A stretch of DNA of 64,000 nt, from the NCBI GenBank assembly GCA_965224575.1, contig CBDCZQ010000006.1, positions 1,426,001 through 1,490,000 on the forward strand, written 5' to 3'. The DNA is from QPIN01 sp965224575. GTDB lineage: Bacteria > Pseudomonadota > Gammaproteobacteria > Methylococcales > Methylomonadaceae. Position 1 is the stretch's first letter, and each line of letters opens with the position of its first letter. A program made the translations under genes and the position numbers. The notes beneath the pieces are model-generated. The model had not been told where the DNA came from. It worked only from the letters and a program-made list of their open reading frames with translations, and did no database searches. Shown here piece after piece: positions 34,908-43,843 of the stretch.

Positions 34908-36441
34908 AAGTATAACGGCCTGCTAAAGGTAAGCTAAAGCTCTGTTGCCACAAGCTACCATCAAGCATTGTAAGTTGAACAGCCACGGCATCATATATAG
35001 GGTTTGCATAGCTGCTTAGTATATCTATATGATAAGCAGTTTGAATAACATCAATAGATGTTTTTGGATGAATAGAAACTGACTCCCAAAGATCTCCGCC
35101 TGAACTGAACCGTGCAGTTAAGCCATCACCAAAAGTATAAAAGCTAGATTCCCATGTCATATCACCATCGTTAGAATTCCAGTCATCGACACTTAATTTA
35201 ATATTACTTAATAAAGAATTTTCATCATTCGAGGCAAAAACACGATGAAAAATAATCTTTTGAAAATTTGTACTTTGCTCTTCTATAGGAAGGTGATTAA
35301 AAACCAATTCCCATGCTTTAATTCGAGAGAGATCAAAAAGACCAGTTTGTGATCCAGACGATCCGGTTTTCCACCCATTTCCTTGATCATCGATAGGAAA
35401 AATATAGTCTACATAACCAAGATTACCTTGGATTAAATCCTGATTCTGAGGAATTCCTTTATGCCAAACACTACCATCGTCCATCGTCAGCTTCATAATT
35501 AGAGGCGAATCCGAGTGAATTTCAGATTGAAAATCCAAATTATTTAAACGTGCAACGATTTGATTCGCCTGACTTAAATCAAAATAACTTTGACTTTCTT
35601 TCTTAATTGAAATTGATTCTCCATTATCATCTTCAAAACGATAAGCTGCATTAGTAAAAGAGTCAGGACTGGCATAATGGCTTAGTTTGTTACTATGATA
35701 AAGCCATTGTGTATCACCATCATGCGGATTTGAGTCGTTTTTCAAAAACAAAATACTTGATTCATCTGATGGAAAAATAGCATCAAAATTTTCTGCAATA
35801 TTTGGGTCAACAACGTCATAATCTCCCTTCATTAATAAGCTATGAAATTTAACGGTATGTTCACCTACTGGTAGGTCAACTAAAATAACTTCCCAGGATA
35901 CAACGTTGGATAAATTAAATTCTCCAGTAACACTCCATTCTGGACGAATAAATTTATGGGGTTTTGTAGAAAACACACCTTTCTGCCAACGATTATTAAC
36001 AAATGATTTAATTTGATCCCAGAAGCTACCATCAGCCATAGTTAAGCGGAGTAAGACACTAATATATTTAGGGTCATTGGAATAGTTCGGGTTTATTGCA
36101 AGTTGTATTTCCTGAGTACCAGTTAAATCAGGTACTACACCGGGGCTTATAACAGAAACTGTTTCCCATAAATCACCACCGCTAACAAAACGTGCAATAG
36201 CATGAGAGCCTTCAAAATCAAGGTCATTAACCGCTGCTGGATTGAGAGCACCTACGCCTTGACCAAGCCAAAATGTATCATCATCAGCTGGATTCCAGTC
36301 ATTGTCAATATAATAATCTAGCGGTGTCGTTGAGCCTTGAAATTCGAAGATTGGTTTTATCGAGGTTGCGCGAACTTGCGCCGAAAATATCAAGATTATT
36401 AGTGAAAACTTTAATGTTAATTGAAAAAATGTATGTTTCAT
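34906..36441 (-). CDS. Secreted three-repeat protein, truncated by IS copy 2
   Basis: A signal peptide (about 1-25, ending VRA) is followed by three repeats of roughly 170-190 residues. Each opens with an Asp/Trp motif (NDWNPADDDTFWLG near 47, NDSNPHDGDTQWLYHS near 234, DDWNSNDGDMTWES in the third) and contains LTMxDGSxW (LTMADGSFWDQ, LTMDDGSVWHKG, LTMLDGSLWQQS). Beta-rich composition suggests carbohydrate- or surface-binding modules. The frame enters the IS and stops immediately after residue 511; the remaining 61 residues lie beyond the IS at 32965-33149. The family is not recognised. Confidence 0.8.
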   Translation of the reverse strand: MKHTFFQLTLKFSLIILIFSAQVRATSIKPIFEFQGSTTPLDYYIDNDWNPADDDTFWLGQGVGALNPAAVNDLDFEGSHAIARFVSGGDLWETVSVISPGVVPDLTGTQEIQLAINPNYSNDPKYISVLLRLTMADGSFWDQIKSFVNNRWQKGVFSTKPHKFIRPEWSVTGEFNLSNVVSWEVILVDLPVGEHTVKFHSLLMKGDYDVVDPNIAENFDAIFPSDESSILFLKNDSNPHDGDTQWLYHSNKLSHYASPDSFTNAAYRFEDDNGESISIKKESQSYFDLSQANQIVARLNNLDFQSEIHSDSPLIMKLTMDDGSVWHKGIPQNQDLIQGNLGYVDYIFPIDDQGNGWKTGSSGSQTGLFDLSRIKAWELVFNHLPIEEQSTNFQKIIFHRVFASNDENSLLSNIKLSVDDWNSNDGDMTWESSFYTFGDGLTARFSSGGDLWESVSIHPKTSIDVIQTAYHIDILSSYANPIYDAVAVQLTMLDGSLWQQSFSLPLAGRYT

Positions 36442-36852
36442 TTTATTTTTAAAAGAATTAAAAAAAATAATTTAGATAAGCTAAGTATATTAGCTTCAAT
36501 GGTATTGGAGGTCGACTGAACTTGACATGAAAGTACCAGAATATAAAGGGCACGTTTATTAATTGATGAATGGAAAATTGAGTTCAAAATGTCCAATCTC
36601 TGCATCACCTATAGGGATGTAGGTGATGAGTGTGAACATTAGGGCAGGAAGCCCGTAAGTAGAATAATGCAGAAGCAGTTATCGAGGAGCGGAAGCTTTG
36701 AAGTCCTTCATAATAGCCTGCTATTATGAAGGGTTTCGCCTTGATCTTGAATATTTTAGCTCTTAATTTTCTCATCTCCAATTATATAAAGGAGCCCTAA
36801 AGTGAAAACTGGTCTGTTCTTTTATATTTTCTGAGCTAGTCTTTAAAAAAAG
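36442..36852. repeat. Repeat-bearing gap between secreted protein and malic enzyme genes
   Basis: Two hairpins are visible: ATCACCTATA...TAGGTGAT (about 36604-36627) and a perfect 12-bp stem CCTTCATAATAG/CTATTATGAAGG at 36705-36732. Read on the minus strand, about 36605-36695 is clearly related to 51290-51375 (shared CTGCATTA...ACGGGCTT...TGCCCTA). This is a dispersed, decayed repeat. No gene is seen. Confidence 0.6.
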
Positions 36853-38544
36853 TTACACCGACCGACGGCGATAATTCCTATATTCAGGATTCCAAAAGTT
36901 GGCTTTTATTTTTTTCTCTAAATCTTCTTTGTTAATGACTTGGGCAACACCCTCCTCTATTGCCTGTATACCAACTGCAAGTGCAATTTCAAGGCTTACT
37001 TCTCTGATTTGGCTTAATGAGGGAAGAAGATCATCACTTGCACCTTTAACCAAAGGTGAACATTTGGCTAAAACTTCACTAGCCACCATAAACATTTTTT
37101 CTGTTACACGGTTTGAATTACTAGCGATAACTCCTAGACCAACACCAGGGAAAATATAACTATTGTTGCATTGAGCGACAACATGTTGTTTCCCCTTATA
37201 TTCAACTGGATCAAATGGACTGCCGGTTGCGATAATCGCATTCCCTTCAGTCCAGCGAATAATATCTTTTGGTAAGGCTTCGACGCGAGAGTTAGGGTTA
37301 GAAAGAGGAAATACGATTGGCTTTTTACAATCGGCATACATTGTTTTAATTATTTCTTCTGTCATTAAGCCTGGTTGTCCTGAAACGCCGATAAGAATAG
37401 TAGGCTTAGTATTGCGCACGACATCTAGTAAACTGATGTATTTTTTATCGCTACTCCAAGAGCTTACATTATTGATATTTTTTGAAAATTTATTTTGAAA
37501 ATCATGTAATTGATTCATATCAGTCGTTAGCAATCCATTGCTGCTAATAAGAAATATTTGGTTTAATGCTTGCTCCTCAGTCAAACCTTGTTCCATCATA
37601 TGGGCAACAATTTGTTCAGCAATTCCACAACCTGCCGAACCAGCACCAGCAAAAACTATCCGCTGCTCTTTAATTGAGCTGTTTAGGGTGTGGCAGGCTG
37701 CAAGCAAAGTACCAACAGTTACAGAAGCAGTGCCTTGAATATCATCATTAAAACAACAGATTTTATTTTGATATTTTTTTAGTAGGGGCGTTGCATTGTT
37801 TTGAGCAAAATCTTCAAATTGGATTAGTGCGTTAGGCCAGCGCACCTTAACAGCCTGAATAAATTCATCAACAAAGTTGAAATATTCTTCACCTCTAATT
37901 CGTTTATGTCGCCAACCTAAATACATTGGGTCATCCAATAATGCCTGATTATTTGTCCCTACATCTAAAGTGACTGGCAAGGTATAAGCAGGACTAATAC
38001 CTCCACATCCAGAATATAGTGCTAACTTTCCGATAGGTATTCCCATTCCGCCAATGCCTTGGTCTCCAAGTCCTAGAATACGTTCACTGTCGGTGACGAC
38101 AATGACTTTTACTTTTTGTTTGGTCGCATTTTGTAGTAAATCATTCATCTTTTGCTGATCTGGAAATGATAAGAACAACCCTCTTTTACGACGATAAATC
38201 TGTGAAAATAGCTGACAAGCCAAGCCAACCGTTGGGGTGTAGATAACCGGCATCATTTCTTCAAGATGATTGGTCAATAATTTGTAGTAAAGCGTTTCGT
38301 TAGTATCTTGAATATTGCGAAGGTAGATATGCTTATCAAGATCATTATCAAATTTGGAAAATTGATGATATGACCTTTTTTCTTGTTCTTCAATCGTCTC
38401 AATTGAAATGGGTAATAAACCATCCAGATTAAAATCGTGCCTTTCTTGTTCTGTAAATGCAGAACCTTTATTAAGTAATGCAGTTTCTAACAAAACTGAG
38501 CCTGCATAATGGGTATATAAGGGACGCTTTTTAGTTGTTGTCAT
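36853..38544 (-). CDS. NAD-dependent malic enzyme
   Basis: 563 residues, matching the length of E. coli MaeA (SfcA). The malic enzyme signature FNDDIQGTASVTVGTLLAA is present, with the malate-binding YTPTVGLACQ region, catalytic Lys/Tyr regions (VIVVTDSERILGLGDQGIGG) and a Rossmann fold (RIVFAGAGSAGCGIAEQI). It oxidatively decarboxylates malate to pyruvate, giving NADH (Ala rather than the NADP-type pattern cannot be checked here). It is monocistronic, divergent from a BASS-family transporter gene, which could supply organic acids, though this is inference. Confidence 0.94.
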   Translation of the reverse strand: MTTTKKRPLYTHYAGSVLLETALLNKGSAFTEQERHDFNLDGLLPISIETIEEQEKRSYHQFSKFDNDLDKHIYLRNIQDTNETLYYKLLTNHLEEMMPVIYTPTVGLACQLFSQIYRRKRGLFLSFPDQQKMNDLLQNATKQKVKVIVVTDSERILGLGDQGIGGMGIPIGKLALYSGCGGISPAYTLPVTLDVGTNNQALLDDPMYLGWRHKRIRGEEYFNFVDEFIQAVKVRWPNALIQFEDFAQNNATPLLKKYQNKICCFNDDIQGTASVTVGTLLAACHTLNSSIKEQRIVFAGAGSAGCGIAEQIVAHMMEQGLTEEQALNQIFLISSNGLLTTDMNQLHDFQNKFSKNINNVSSWSSDKKYISLLDVVRNTKPTILIGVSGQPGLMTEEIIKTMYADCKKPIVFPLSNPNSRVEALPKDIIRWTEGNAIIATGSPFDPVEYKGKQHVVAQCNNSYIFPGVGLGVIASNSNRVTEKMFMVASEVLAKCSPLVKGASDDLLPSLSQIREVSLEIALAVGIQAIEEGVAQVINKEDLEKKIKANFWNPEYRNYRRRSV

Positions 38545-38735
38545 TTTTTATCTCAATGTATTTGATGCAGACTAATTGCAATCTGGATTCGTCTTTTTTG
38601 TAACATAAAAAACTACTTAGCAATTCAGCTTATAATAACCTTTTAGATCATGCTTTATCTATCTTAATCATTGTGTCACGAACCCTATATCGGATGAGCC
38701 GAAATTTCTTTCCGCGATGAAAACTGAGAATAAAA

Positions 38736-39668
38736 TTGAATTTTAATAACATTTGTCAACGTTTTACCAATGCATTTCCAGTTTGGGTAATTAGTTCTGG
38801 AATCATCGCAATGATTTATCCTCCCGCACTGATCTGGTTCCAAGGGCCGTTTATTACCTATGGACTTGGAGTCATTATGTTAGGAATGGGGTTAACCCTT
38901 ACCCTGCAAGATTTTAAACGTATTCTTATCTATCCAAAATGGATTTTATTAGGTGTTATTTTACAATACACGGTGATGCCCTTTGCTGGTTTAGCTTTGG
39001 CTAATTTATTTGAATTACCTAAAATGATGGCAGTAGGGTTGATATTGGTTGCCTCTTGCCCAGGAGGAACGGCATCCAATGTGGTTGCATTTATTGCTAA
39101 AGCTAATGTTGCGTTATCAGTTAGCATGACGGCTTTATCTACATTGTTAGCAATAGTTATGACGCCATTATTAACAGATTATTTAGTGGGAAGTCGTTTA
39201 GAAGTAGATGCCTGGAAACTATTTTTAGGTACGGTAAAAGTTGTGCTTGTCCCTATTCTACTTGGCGTTAGCTTAAATACTTTTTTTCATAAAACAACAG
39301 AAAAAATTCTGCCGATTGCACCACCGATTGCAGTGATTACTATTGCTTTAATTGTTGGAAGTATTATTGGACAGGGTAAAGCAGAAATATTAGCGTCGGG
39401 GCCAAATTTATTTTTCGCTATTGGATTACTACACCTGTTTGGGTTTGTATTGGGTTATATCATTAGTAAGGTTGTGTTCAAAGATGAACAAGTCGCCAGA
39501 ACTATTTCAATTGAAGTCGGTATGCAAAATTCTGGGCTTGGCGTTGTGCTCGCTAAACAGAACTTTGGACAAATGGCTACGATACCCGGAGCCATTTCTG
39601 CGTTAACGCATTGTGTTTACGGCAGCATTGCTGTATATCTATGGAATAGAAAAAACAAGCTAAAATAA
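38736..39668 (+). CDS. Bile acid:sodium symporter (BASS) family transporter
   Basis: 310 residues with about ten hydrophobic segments. SBF-family motifs are GMGLTLTLQDF, LVASCPGGTASNVVAF (sodium-binding crossover) and EVGMQNSGLGVVLA. Bacterial members carry organic anions such as pyruvate, pantoate or other carboxylates with sodium; the substrate here is unknown. The best start is TTG 38736, since no in-frame ATG or GTG gives the conserved N-terminal length and GAGAA lies just upstream. It is divergent from the malic enzyme gene. Confidence 0.88.
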   Translation: MNFNNICQRFTNAFPVWVISSGIIAMIYPPALIWFQGPFITYGLGVIMLGMGLTLTLQDFKRILIYPKWILLGVILQYTVMPFAGLALANLFELPKMMAVGLILVASCPGGTASNVVAFIAKANVALSVSMTALSTLLAIVMTPLLTDYLVGSRLEVDAWKLFLGTVKVVLVPILLGVSLNTFFHKTTEKILPIAPPIAVITIALIVGSIIGQGKAEILASGPNLFFAIGLLHLFGFVLGYIISKVVFKDEQVARTISIEVGMQNSGLGVVLAKQNFGQMATIPGAISALTHCVYGSIAVYLWNRKNKLK

Positions 39669-39804
39669 CCGATATTTGTTATAAGTTTTTTGATTGTTGC
39701 TTGTTTTTTTTGATTCCATTAGGAGCTGTAGGGAAGATGGAATTTTTTTTTAAATAAGATTAAAATGTTAGTGATCTAAAAATAATAAGAGGAAGGTTGT
39801 AAAA

Positions 39805-40152
39805 ATGAAGATAAATATATTTTTTTTAATGGCTGTATTGGTTACTTTTTCCAGTCAGTCTTTTGCTACTAATGTAGATGAGTGGAATTATGAAAATATA
39901 ACTGGAACTTTAAAGCCTACGCCAGGCTGTAAAGATAAGGATAAAGCAACAAAACAAGCGTCAAGTGGATATCGCTTTAAAAAGTACGCCAAACTACTTT
40001 GTGGTTCTAAGGGGTATGGTTGGGCTATTGATGAGATTGTAGATAACGGAGAAATTATTTGTGATGAATGTGAAGGGGATTATGAAAATACTGAAAAATA
40101 CCGTTGTTATGTAAAAGATGTCGTAGTGAAGTGTAAGCAAGTTGCACGTTAA
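39805..40152 (+). CDS. Small secreted Cys-rich protein of unknown function
   Basis: 115 residues with a clear signal peptide (1-21, cleavage SFA-TN) and six or so cysteines in the mature part (PGCKD, LLCGS, IICDECEGD, YRCYV, VKCKQ), which would form disulfides in the periplasm. A GAGGAAGG ribosome binding site lies ahead of the ATG. No family is recognised. It stands alone between the BASS transporter and the RDD gene. Confidence 0.7.
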   Translation: MKINIFFLMAVLVTFSSQSFATNVDEWNYENITGTLKPTPGCKDKDKATKQASSGYRFKKYAKLLCGSKGYGWAIDEIVDNGEIICDECEGDYENTEKYRCYVKDVVVKCKQVAR

Positions 40153-40194
40153 TGATTGTTTTGACGTACCACTAAATTGATTCAGAAGGTTGGG

Positions 40195-40223
40195 GTTGGG
40201 TTGCCCCTTTTTGGCAACCCAAC
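40195..40223. terminator. 11-bp GC-rich hairpin
   Basis: GTTGGGTTGCC pairs perfectly with GGCAACCCAAC around a CCTTTTT loop, in the gap between the small Cys-rich gene and the convergent RDD gene. It is likely a bidirectional terminator or a short palindromic repeat; no U-tract follows directly. Confidence 0.5.
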
Positions 40224-40311
40224 AACGCGAAAAAAATTCTCGCTGCTTTTCACTCTTTATTTTTACTCAATTCATTAATCAAGAAAATATTTTTAAGCTT
40301 TGAAAAAAGTT

Positions 40312-40725
40312 TTATAAAATATCATCAAAATATAAAGCCGTTTTTGAGAGGCGATCATGCAAAGTATAGTGTTTTTTATCTACTATCTTCCATAAAAAGC
40401 CTAAGCCAACAAGTCCCCAAGAAATAATAGCAAGAAAGAAACGTTTTAATGCAAGTAACCAGCTAATTGTTTTATTATCATGCGTTCTTATCCTTATTTT
40501 CCATGTTTTCATTCCAAGTGTTTGCCCACCATGCGTCCAAAACCAGCCATAATAAACAAAACTGACACAAAGAATATAGATAGGGAAAAAAAATTGGGAT
40601 GAAGAAAATGCTTCACCGTTATTAAAAGGTAAAACAATAGCGGTTGCCAGAAAAAGTAATGCTAATAATAGCAATCCATCATAGAGAATAATGGCGATGT
40701 GACGAAAAAAACCAGGTGATCTCAT
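40312..40725 (-). CDS. RDD family membrane protein
   Basis: 137 residues with the RDD signature: an N-terminal R..A..YDGLLLLALLFLA helix with the Asp, a second helix with FVYYGWFWTHGGQTLGMKTWKIRI, and the C-terminal KKHYTLHDRLSKTALY. RDD proteins are small inner-membrane proteins, some implicated in ion exchange; the function here is unknown. A further small membrane gene lies upstream on the same strand. Confidence 0.88.
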   Translation of the reverse strand: MRSPGFFRHIAIILYDGLLLLALLFLATAIVLPFNNGEAFSSSQFFFPIYILCVSFVYYGWFWTHGGQTLGMKTWKIRIRTHDNKTISWLLALKRFFLAIISWGLVGLGFLWKIVDKKHYTLHDRLSKTALYFDDIL

Positions 40726-40767
40726 AAGACTATTCTTACCTGGTTTTAGCGTATTTAGGACAAGATG

Positions 40768-40947
40768 TTATGATTTGAAAAGAGCTAGTTTTTGACCGTA
40801 GTACATACTCATTGCAATTAGAGCGCTCAGCATCACAAGAGAAAAAATAAACGGTGGTTTATGTAATAGTAAAATAGCTAGATCAGCTACATAAATACTG
40901 GTTAAAAAAGGTCTCTCAATTAAGCTAGTCATAATCTTTTTAAACAT
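40768..40947 (-). CDS. Small membrane protein of unknown function (59 aa)
   Basis: The ATG at 40947 is preferred because GGAGAG lies directly upstream; the frame is open 36 bases further back. Sequence MFKKIMTSLIERPF is followed by two hydrophobic segments separated by a HKPPF turn and a short basic tail. It lies 42 bases upstream of the RDD gene on the same strand and may be co-transcribed. No family is recognised. Confidence 0.55.
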   Translation of the reverse strand: MFKKIMTSLIERPFLTSIYVADLAILLLHKPPFIFSLVMLSALIAMSMYYGQKLALFKS

Positions 40948-41155
40948 AAAACTCTCCGAAGCAATGTCGCCTATAATAAACACGAGTGATTGTAAGCCTA
41001 TTTTATAAAAAATTCAATTTTCTAAATTATAAGATGAGTTAAAGTTTAACTTTAACAAATTGAGTTGCCAATATTGTTAGTTGGGATGGATTTACGCAAA
41101 GTGATATGATGTTACATTCATTTAATTATACTTAACAAAAATAGAAAGAAAAAAC

Positions 41156-41172
41156 AAAAGGGTATAAAAATT
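41156..41172 (+). promoter_or_regulatory. Ribosome binding site and AUU start codon of pcnB
   Basis: AAAAGGG at 41156-41162 lies seven bases ahead of an ATT at 41170 (a second ATT follows at 41173). The in-frame region from the stop at 41107 to the conserved core at 41383 contains no ATG, GTG or TTG. E. coli pcnB is a known example of AUU initiation, so the rare start seems conserved and would keep expression low. Confidence 0.75.
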
Positions 41173-42546
41173 ATTTTAAAATATTTTAAATCAATATTCA
41201 GTCCATCTGATAAGGTTCAGTCAACAAAAGCATCAGATAGAAAAACCAAGAAGAATAAGCAGGTTAAGATTTATTCTCGTTCTGAACATACTATTTCACG
41301 AACACAAATTAGTGAGAATGCACTAAAGGTTTTATATAGACTAAAAAAATCAGGGTATGAAGCGTATCTAGTTGGTGGTTGTGTGCGTGATTTGTTACTA
41401 GGGTTAGAGCCTAAAGACTTTGATGTGGCGACAAATGCTAGCCCAGAACAGGTTAGAAAAGCATTTCGTAATTGTCGTTTAATAGGTCGACGTTTTCGAT
41501 TGGCACATGTGCATTTTGGGCGTGAGATTATTGAAGTTGCAACCTTTAGAAGTTCCGAAAAAGGAAATGAAAATGATCAGAAGGTTCATGAGGATGGTCG
41601 CTTATTACGAGATAATGTTTTTGGTAATATAGAAGAGGATGCGTGGCGTAGAGATTTTACAGTAAATGCTTTGTATTATAATATTCAGGATTTTTCTATA
41701 GTTGACTATACCAGCGGCATGGAAGATCATAAAGCAGGTATTCTAAGATTAATTGGTGATCCGATTACTCGTTACAGAGAAGACCCGGTAAGAATGCTCA
41801 GAGCAATCAGGTTTGCTGTTAAATTAGGGTTTACCTTAGACCCAGAATGTGAAAAGCCTATCTATGAATTAGCACCCTTACTCGAGGGTATTCCTGCTGC
41901 AAGACTTTATGACGAAGCTTTAAAAATGTTTTTAACAGGAAAAGCGGTGCAAACATTCGAAATGCTTCGACATTATGGTTTGTTTTCCGCACTTTTTCCT
42001 CAATCAGAGCAATGTTTAGCTGTTGAAGAAAATGGTTTTCCTCGGTTGTTTATTGCAAGAGCTTTAGAGAATTCAGATAACCGTATTGCTGAAGGTAAGA
42101 GCGTCACACCTTATTTTTTACTTTCAGCTTTTCTTTGGGAACCAGTACAGCTATTAGCAAAGGAAAAAATTAATGAAGGTGATGATGCTAATTTTGCTCT
42201 TCAAAATGCAGCTAGCGATGTTTTATCAAAGCAAGTAAAAGCATTATCTATACCAAAACGAGTCACTCAATCAATGCGAGAAGTTTGGTTGTTACAGGAA
42301 AGGTTCGGCAGACGAATTGGTGCAAGGCCTTTCCGCTTATTGGAACATCCACGATTTAGAGCAGCCTACGATTTTTTATTGTTACGTGCTGAAACTGGAG
42401 GCGCTGAAAAGGAATTGGCAGAATGGTGGACAAAATTTCAATTTGCAAATGATGCTGAGCAAAAGAAAATGGCTCGACCTCCAAGAAAGCAAAAAAAGAG
42501 AAAAAAAAAAGTAGTCAAGCAAACAACACCTAAGAATGATGGTTGA
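41170..42546 (+). CDS. pcnB: Poly(A) polymerase I with AUU start
   Basis: 458 residues if read from ATT 41170, close to E. coli PcnB (465). A naive ATG/GTG start at 41383 would begin inside the nucleotidyltransferase motif (YLVGGCVRDLLLGLEPKDFDVATNA). Upstream residues HTISRTQISENALKVLYRLK are conserved with E. coli. Further motifs are RNCRLIGRRFRLAHV, RRDFTVNALYYN and EDPVRMLRAIRFAVKLGF. The C-terminus is Lys/Arg-rich. PcnB adds poly(A) to RNA 3' ends, promoting decay, and controls plasmid copy number. It overlaps folK by 11 bp. Confidence 0.93.
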   Translation: MILKYFKSIFSPSDKVQSTKASDRKTKKNKQVKIYSRSEHTISRTQISENALKVLYRLKKSGYEAYLVGGCVRDLLLGLEPKDFDVATNASPEQVRKAFRNCRLIGRRFRLAHVHFGREIIEVATFRSSEKGNENDQKVHEDGRLLRDNVFGNIEEDAWRRDFTVNALYYNIQDFSIVDYTSGMEDHKAGILRLIGDPITRYREDPVRMLRAIRFAVKLGFTLDPECEKPIYELAPLLEGIPAARLYDEALKMFLTGKAVQTFEMLRHYGLFSALFPQSEQCLAVEENGFPRLFIARALENSDNRIAEGKSVTPYFLLSAFLWEPVQLLAKEKINEGDDANFALQNAASDVLSKQVKALSIPKRVTQSMREVWLLQERFGRRIGARPFRLLEHPRFRAAYDFLLLRAETGGAEKELAEWWTKFQFANDAEQKKMARPPRKQKKRKKKVVKQTTPKNDG

Positions 42547-43024
42547 GGTTTATATAGGGTTGGGCAGTAATCTTGAAAACCCAGCCGAACAAATCAGGCG
42601 AGCTCGAACAGTTATCGCTAAGCAAACAAATATTTCCGAGATTAACTTTTCAAGTTTGTATAGTAGTCCTCCGATGGGGCCACAGGATCAGCCTGACTAT
42701 GTTAATGCAGTAATGAGTGTTGGTACTGATTTGTCGGCAATTGAGGTGTTAAGAATTTTGCAAAAAATAGAAAGTGATTTTGGGCGCGTGAGAAAAGGTC
42801 CTCGTTGGGGTGAAAGAGTTTTAGACCTTGATTTGTTACTATATGCCGACCAACAAATTAATTTGCCGGATTTAATTGTTCCTCATATAGGGTTATCTGA
42901 AAGAGCATTTGTAATGTATCCATTAGCAGAGATAGCGCCAGAAAATTTACTAGTTCCTGGACAACAAACTATTAAACAATTGCTTATTAATTGTTCTTTG
43001 AATGGTTTAGAGAAGTTAGCGTAA
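42536..43024 (+). CDS. folK: 2-amino-4-hydroxy-6-hydroxymethyldihydropteridine pyrophosphokinase
   Basis: 162 residues, the usual HPPK length. Motifs are YIGLGSNLENP at the N-terminus, YSSPPMGPQDQPDYVNAV and the ATP/metal motif GPRWGERVLDLDLLLY. It transfers pyrophosphate from ATP to the pterin in folate synthesis. It overlaps the end of pcnB by 11 bp, and its stop overlaps the panB ATG by one base (TAATG), so pcnB-folK-panB-panC is one operon, as in many gammaproteobacteria. Confidence 0.96.
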   Translation: MMVEVYIGLGSNLENPAEQIRRARTVIAKQTNISEINFSSLYSSPPMGPQDQPDYVNAVMSVGTDLSAIEVLRILQKIESDFGRVRKGPRWGERVLDLDLLLYADQQINLPDLIVPHIGLSERAFVMYPLAEIAPENLLVPGQQTIKQLLINCSLNGLEKLA

Positions 43025-43842
43025 TGGCTTTAATTGATAATAAACTGCCACCTCAGGCTCTTTCTATACTTGACTTATTTGCAATGAAGCAGGCTGGTGA
43101 AAAAATTAGCTGTTTAACGGCCTATGATGCAAGCTTTAGCCTGCTGATAGATCAGGCTGGAATTGATATTATACTGGTTGGCGATTCATTAGGAATGGTG
43201 ATTCAAGGTAAAGCAACGACAGTTCCTGTTTCTATTGATGAAATGGTTTATCACTCGCAATGTGTAACCCATGTAAGAAAAAGAGCGTTTGTTATCTCTG
43301 ACTTACCTTTTTTAAGTTATTTTTCAATTGATCTTGCTTTAATAAATGCAGCCAAGCTTATGCAGCAAGGAGGTGCTCAAATGGTGAAAATGGAAGGAGC
43401 GCATTGTTCTATTATTGAGGCATTAGTCAATTTTGGAACACCTGTTTGCGGACATTTAGGCTTGCTGCCACAATCTATTAATCAGTTAGGCAAATATAAA
43501 GTTCAAGGAAAAAATGATCAAGATGCGGAGAAAATTATGGATGATGCTAAGCAAATTGAACTAGCAGGTGCTAGCTTATTGGTTCTTGAATGTGTTCCTG
43601 CTAGTTTGGCAGAAAAAATCTCAAAACAATTGAAAATACCTGTAATTGGTATTGGTGCTGGTTTGGCATGTGATGGTCAAGTATTGGTTCTGTACGATAT
43701 GCTAGGGATTAGTCTAGGGAAACGTCCAAAATTTTCTAAAAATTTTATGGAGACAGCGACAGATATTTCTGCTGCTATTAGTCAATTTCATCAGTCAGTT
43801 AAACAATCAGAATTTCCTACTCTTGACCATAGCTATTCATAG
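43024..43842 (+). CDS. panB: 3-methyl-2-oxobutanoate hydroxymethyltransferase
   Basis: The frame is open from 42991, but PanB homology begins at ATG 43024, giving 272 residues. Motifs include SCLTAYDASFSLLIDQAGIDIILVGDSLGM-type metal/substrate region (VGDSLGM), KMEGAHCSIIEAL, GHLGLLPQSINQLGKYKVQG and VIGIGAGLACDGQVLVLYDM. It makes ketopantoate in pantothenate and CoA synthesis. It is coupled to folK through TAATG, and panC starts one base after its stop. Confidence 0.96.
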   Translation: MALIDNKLPPQALSILDLFAMKQAGEKISCLTAYDASFSLLIDQAGIDIILVGDSLGMVIQGKATTVPVSIDEMVYHSQCVTHVRKRAFVISDLPFLSYFSIDLALINAAKLMQQGGAQMVKMEGAHCSIIEALVNFGTPVCGHLGLLPQSINQLGKYKVQGKNDQDAEKIMDDAKQIELAGASLLVLECVPASLAEKISKQLKIPVIGIGAGLACDGQVLVLYDMLGISLGKRPKFSKNFMETATDISAAISQFHQSVKQSEFPTLDHSYS

Positions 43843-43843
43843 T

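Noticed and set aside
41383..42546. GTG at 41383 as the start of poly(A) polymerase
   Set aside because: It falls within the conserved GGxVRDLLLG nucleotidyltransferase motif, and the upstream frame is open and homologous to PcnB.
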